Positions 62,501 to 64,000 of a stretch of 64,000 nt of DNA are shown piece by piece (position 1 is the first letter of the stretch; each line of letters opens with the position of its first letter). The notes beneath the pieces are model-generated. The model ran no database searches, had not been told where the DNA came from, and worked only from the letters and a program-made list of their open reading frames with translations. Position numbers and translations under genes: made by a program. Source of the DNA: Alphaproteobacteria bacterium SO-S41 (GTDB lineage Bacteria > Pseudomonadota > Alphaproteobacteria > Micropepsales > Micropepsaceae); assembly GCA_019670725.1 (NCBI GenBank), contig AP024629.1:3534001-3598000 (forward strand), read 5' to 3'.

Positions 62501-64000
62501 CGATGTCAGCAGCGGCATCTCGGCCAATATCGGCGTCGGGATCTACGGCACGGCGGGGGTGACCAAGACCGGCGCCGGTACGCTGATCCTGTCGGCGGTG
62601 AATGCCTATTCCGGTGCGACCGAGATCATGGGCGGCACGCTGCAGATGGGGATCGACAATGCGATCTCCAGCGCGTCCGGGGTCACGGTCGCGGCCGGCG
62701 CGACGTTCGCGCTCAACGGCTTCGACGCGCAGATCGGATCGTTTGCCGGCGCGGGCGCAGTGACGCTGGGCGGCGGCGGCAGTGAGCTGCGCTTCGGCAC
62801 CGACAGCACCTCGACGGTCTTCAGCGGCACGATGACCGGCAATGGCAACGCCCGCAAGAACGGCAACGGTACCTTCACGCTGACCGGCTCGATCAACCTG
62901 AGCGACGGCGATCCCAATGCCTATACGACCTTCGCGATCGATAGCGGCACGATGGACGTCGGCGCCGGCGGTACGCTCACCGCCGATATCATCCAGAACT
63001 TCGCGACGCTGACCAACACCACCGGGACGATCACGGCGAACGACTCGTTCCAGAATTTCGGCACCTTCACCAATGACGGGCAGCTGAGCGGCACGAACCA
63101 GAATTTCGGCACGTTCACCAACAACGCCTTGATGGGCGGGCTCAGCAATATCAGCGGCACCGCGACGAATGCCGGCACGATCAATGGCTCCGTCTCGAAT
63201 TTCGCGAGCTTCACCAGCACCGGAACCATTCAGGGATCGCTGAGCAATTTCGGCACGGCCCTGCTGCAGGGTCAGCTGAACGGAATCCTCGGCAATCTCC
63301 AGAACACCGCGACGGCGACGCTGACCGGCGTGCTCATAGGCGTCACCTCCTACCAGGGCGCGACGGGATCGACGCTGGATCTCGCGGGCTTCGCCACGAC
63401 GATCGGCGGGCTCAACGGTGACGGGTCGATCGTCACCGGCGGCGCGGCGCTGACGGTCGGCGATGTGAGCGACTGGAACTTCTTCGGCGTTATTTCCGGC
63501 AGCGGCTCGCTGACGAAGGTCGGCACGGGCACGCAGACGCTGAGCGGCGTCAACACCTATACGGGCCTGACGACGGTCAGCGGCGGGACGCTTGAGGTCG
63601 GCCTCGGCGGATCGCTGGCCGGCGCGGTGACCAACAATGCGACGTTCAACAATAACGGCACGGTGGGCGGCCTGCTGACCAATAGCGGCAGCGCGAACAA
63701 TACCGGCACGCTGGCGGCGGGTGTCATCAATGCCGTCGGCGGGTCCTTGACCTCGAACGGCACGATCGCGGTCGGCTTGCAGAATGCCGGAAGCGCGTTG
63801 CTGAGCGGTCAGGTCAACGGGTTCATCTCGAACAGCGGAACGATCAATCTCGGCGGCGACCTGACCGGGGTTACCGCGTTTAGCCAGACGAGCGGCGCCT
63901 TCTTCAATGTCGGCGTCTACTCGACCTCGGTCGATAGCCTGAACGGCGCCGGCACGATCACGCTCGGCGGCGGCAGCTTCGGCGTGACGGGCGGCGGCGC
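59538..64000 (+). CDS. Giant autotransporter adhesin-like protein, 3' end beyond the window
   Basis: From ATG 59538, with GGGGGGA five bases upstream, one frame stays open for 1,487 codons to the window end. A long N-region with a run of arginines leads to a signal peptide (GIALAALLALPGIASA). Residues about 56-290 are glycine-rich (GGTGG, GGAGG, runs of eight Gly). Beta-helical passenger follows with PATR repeats of the form TKTGAGTLILSGANTY...GGTL. Asn-rich spacers with NFGTFTN phrases occupy about residues 1150-1260. C580/C582 and C752/C754 are unusual CxC pairs. The outer-membrane barrel expected at the C-terminus is not included. Confidence 0.9.
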   Translation, partial: MAQSNELSTSQERPAPIRNGRRADRRLSHGLLQSSAIGIALAALLALPGIASAAGGTGGNGFTGASGGTGGSGPDGGAGGTGDISVNSGGGGGGGGAGSGASNGGQGGTGGNSGSTGGAGGTSGSPIGGAGGNSNGNGGAGGGGGGYSAIAIGTLTNTLTLTGGTGGAGGAQTNVNANGGGGGGGEGGYGAVVTGGGGGHSNAATITGGAGGSGGNSLGAAGGSGGSGGVGVFFAAPGASFLNSGTITGGTGGSNGSGHPARGPGSVGAGGVGIVGSSLTLTNNGTISGGLSGSGARADAISFGGGSNVLFLSSGGVTGTIIGDIAFSGSLGLNPGTPGAVTLGNVLKGGGSLAKDGSGTLTLSGTNTYSGGTIINSGVLSISSDANLGDAAGAVTFGGSSTLQLTGDLSSARDVTLNAIGTFEVAAGVSTEWSGSFSGIGSVTKTGAGTLILSGANTYLPGTSILGGTLAVTQAGLGNTTSIDLDGGTLQALEDIAAPSVNVGLAGGTIDTDVYSVGVFGGTSFLGELTKTGSGTLFLYDTGIGSGGVNVAAGTLGLGSDDAAGDGLIKLADGTTLMDCGCGISLLNNIEVAATGTATLDANGSTFSPFTLNGVISGGNVNFVSSAGQGVLMLTGANSYRDTLIRENALVVLSGNGTLGSGNLAFDPAATDPMTQGLGFLNDADYTFGGTISGAGFISVQTADPATTITLSGSSTNFTGIVALLSGKLVIDGALGDVAGNTAQMLVDDYGCGCGASATLGGSGTFYGSIDVGVIGGGALNVGNSPGTLTIAGNLNLGSGTILNFELNEPSAVGGANNDLINVGGLLTLDGTLNTIAWGPNYGPGYYRLFNYGTLQDNGLAIGSIAGSGLTASVLTNIDHQVNLLLNGGAQVVQYWDGADTTGASNAATGDGGAGTWTGTSTNWTAPTGYAINDVWRIQVGVFAGAVGGTVTVEGEQAFQELRFQTNGYTLAPGNNAKLMTTGGFSVVDVSSGISANIGVGIYGTAGVTKTGAGTLILSAVNAYSGATEIMGGTLQMGIDNAISSASGVTVAAGATFALNGFDAQIGSFAGAGAVTLGGGGSELRFGTDSTSTVFSGTMTGNGNARKNGNGTFTLTGSINLSDGDPNAYTTFAIDSGTMDVGAGGTLTADIIQNFATLTNTTGTITANDSFQNFGTFTNDGQLSGTNQNFGTFTNNALMGGLSNISGTATNAGTINGSVSNFASFTSTGTIQGSLSNFGTALLQGQLNGILGNLQNTATATLTGVLIGVTSYQGATGSTLDLAGFATTIGGLNGDGSIVTGGAALTVGDVSDWNFFGVISGSGSLTKVGTGTQTLSGVNTYTGLTTVSGGTLEVGLGGSLAGAVTNNATFNNNGTVGGLLTNSGSANNTGTLAAGVINAVGGSLTSNGTIAVGLQNAGSALLSGQVNGFISNSGTINLGGDLTGVTAFSQTSGAFFNVGVYSTSVDSLNGAGTITLGGGSFGVTGGG
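60594..63600 (+). repeat. Five PATR (autotransporter beta-strand) repeats
   Basis: Repeats begin at residues 353 (LAKDGSGTLTLSGTNTY), 443 (VTKTGAGTLILSGANTY), 529 (LTKTGSGTLFLYDTG), 1008 (VTKTGAGTLILSAVNAY) and 1325 (LTKVGTGTQTLSGVNTY). Each is followed about 10 residues later by a G-G/S-TL or GVL strand. Spacing is about 90, 86, 479 and 317 residues. Such repeats mark passengers of type V secretion. Confidence 0.85.

Noticed and set aside
60100-63763. Several minus-strand frames opposite the autotransporter
   Set aside because: They are proline- and valine-rich complements of Gly/Thr/Asn codons, without ribosome sites or family similarity.

Overview
The window is about 64 kb of GC-rich chromosomal DNA from an alphaproteobacterium. 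The clade call rests on RcdA (DUF1465), TrcR (DUF1013), a DUF1192 protein, two PdhS-like histidine kinases, and a tRNA-His with A73 and a G1:U72 pair. No genus can be named from sequence alone. I see no rRNA, prophage cluster, insertion sequence or CRISPR array. All calls are by eye; no searches were run.

Layout. 0-10 kb: end of an OmpA/MotB-type gene, a phytase-like esterase, an ABC exporter, a frameshifted alkyltransferase, L31, RcdA, DUF1192, a quinone oxidoreductase, TrcR, a methyltransferase, a frameshifted MFS gene and Dps. 10-13.5 kb: a copper operon (small His/Met protein, CopA, CopB, cupredoxin) behind a CsoR-like palindrome that touches the first start codon. 13.5-20.6 kb: SDR, tRNA-His, histidine kinase, LysR with an Old Yellow Enzyme gene, AsmA. 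20.7-30.5 kb: an iron-type binding protein and permease facing each other, then polyamine-type ABC genes split into two blocks by a minus-strand MFS gene and repeats. 30.6-38.7 kb: nitronate monooxygenase, enoyl-CoA hydratase, thioesterase with HxlR regulator, RpiB, carotenoid oxygenase, an orphan gp5/VgrG-like protein and a CaiB transferase. 39-49.5 kb: GH5 hydrolase, a tight SPFH / NADK2-like / lipoprotein operon, Fhs, a Tet-type MFS, thiolase and DUF983. 49.5-59.4 kb: second histidine kinase, an MDR gene bracketed by a 108-bp repeat, DUF2161, DUF445, GMC oxidoreductase, two luciferase-like monooxygenases and a GNAT. 59.5 kb to the end: one open frame of more than 1,487 codons encoding a giant glycine-rich autotransporter that continues past the window.

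The intergenic DNA is the most distinctive part. At least five families of 80-150 bp palindromic elements are present, and in three of them the paired arms or loops vary between copies while pairing is kept. A separate 27-nt motif occurs three times in gene-free DNA, twice behind a near-consensus sigma-70 promoter with no evident gene.

The best candidates for something undescribed are the SPFH / NADK2-like pair, the 27-nt motif and its promoter, the covarying repeats, and the CxC pairs in the autotransporter passenger. None is proven here.
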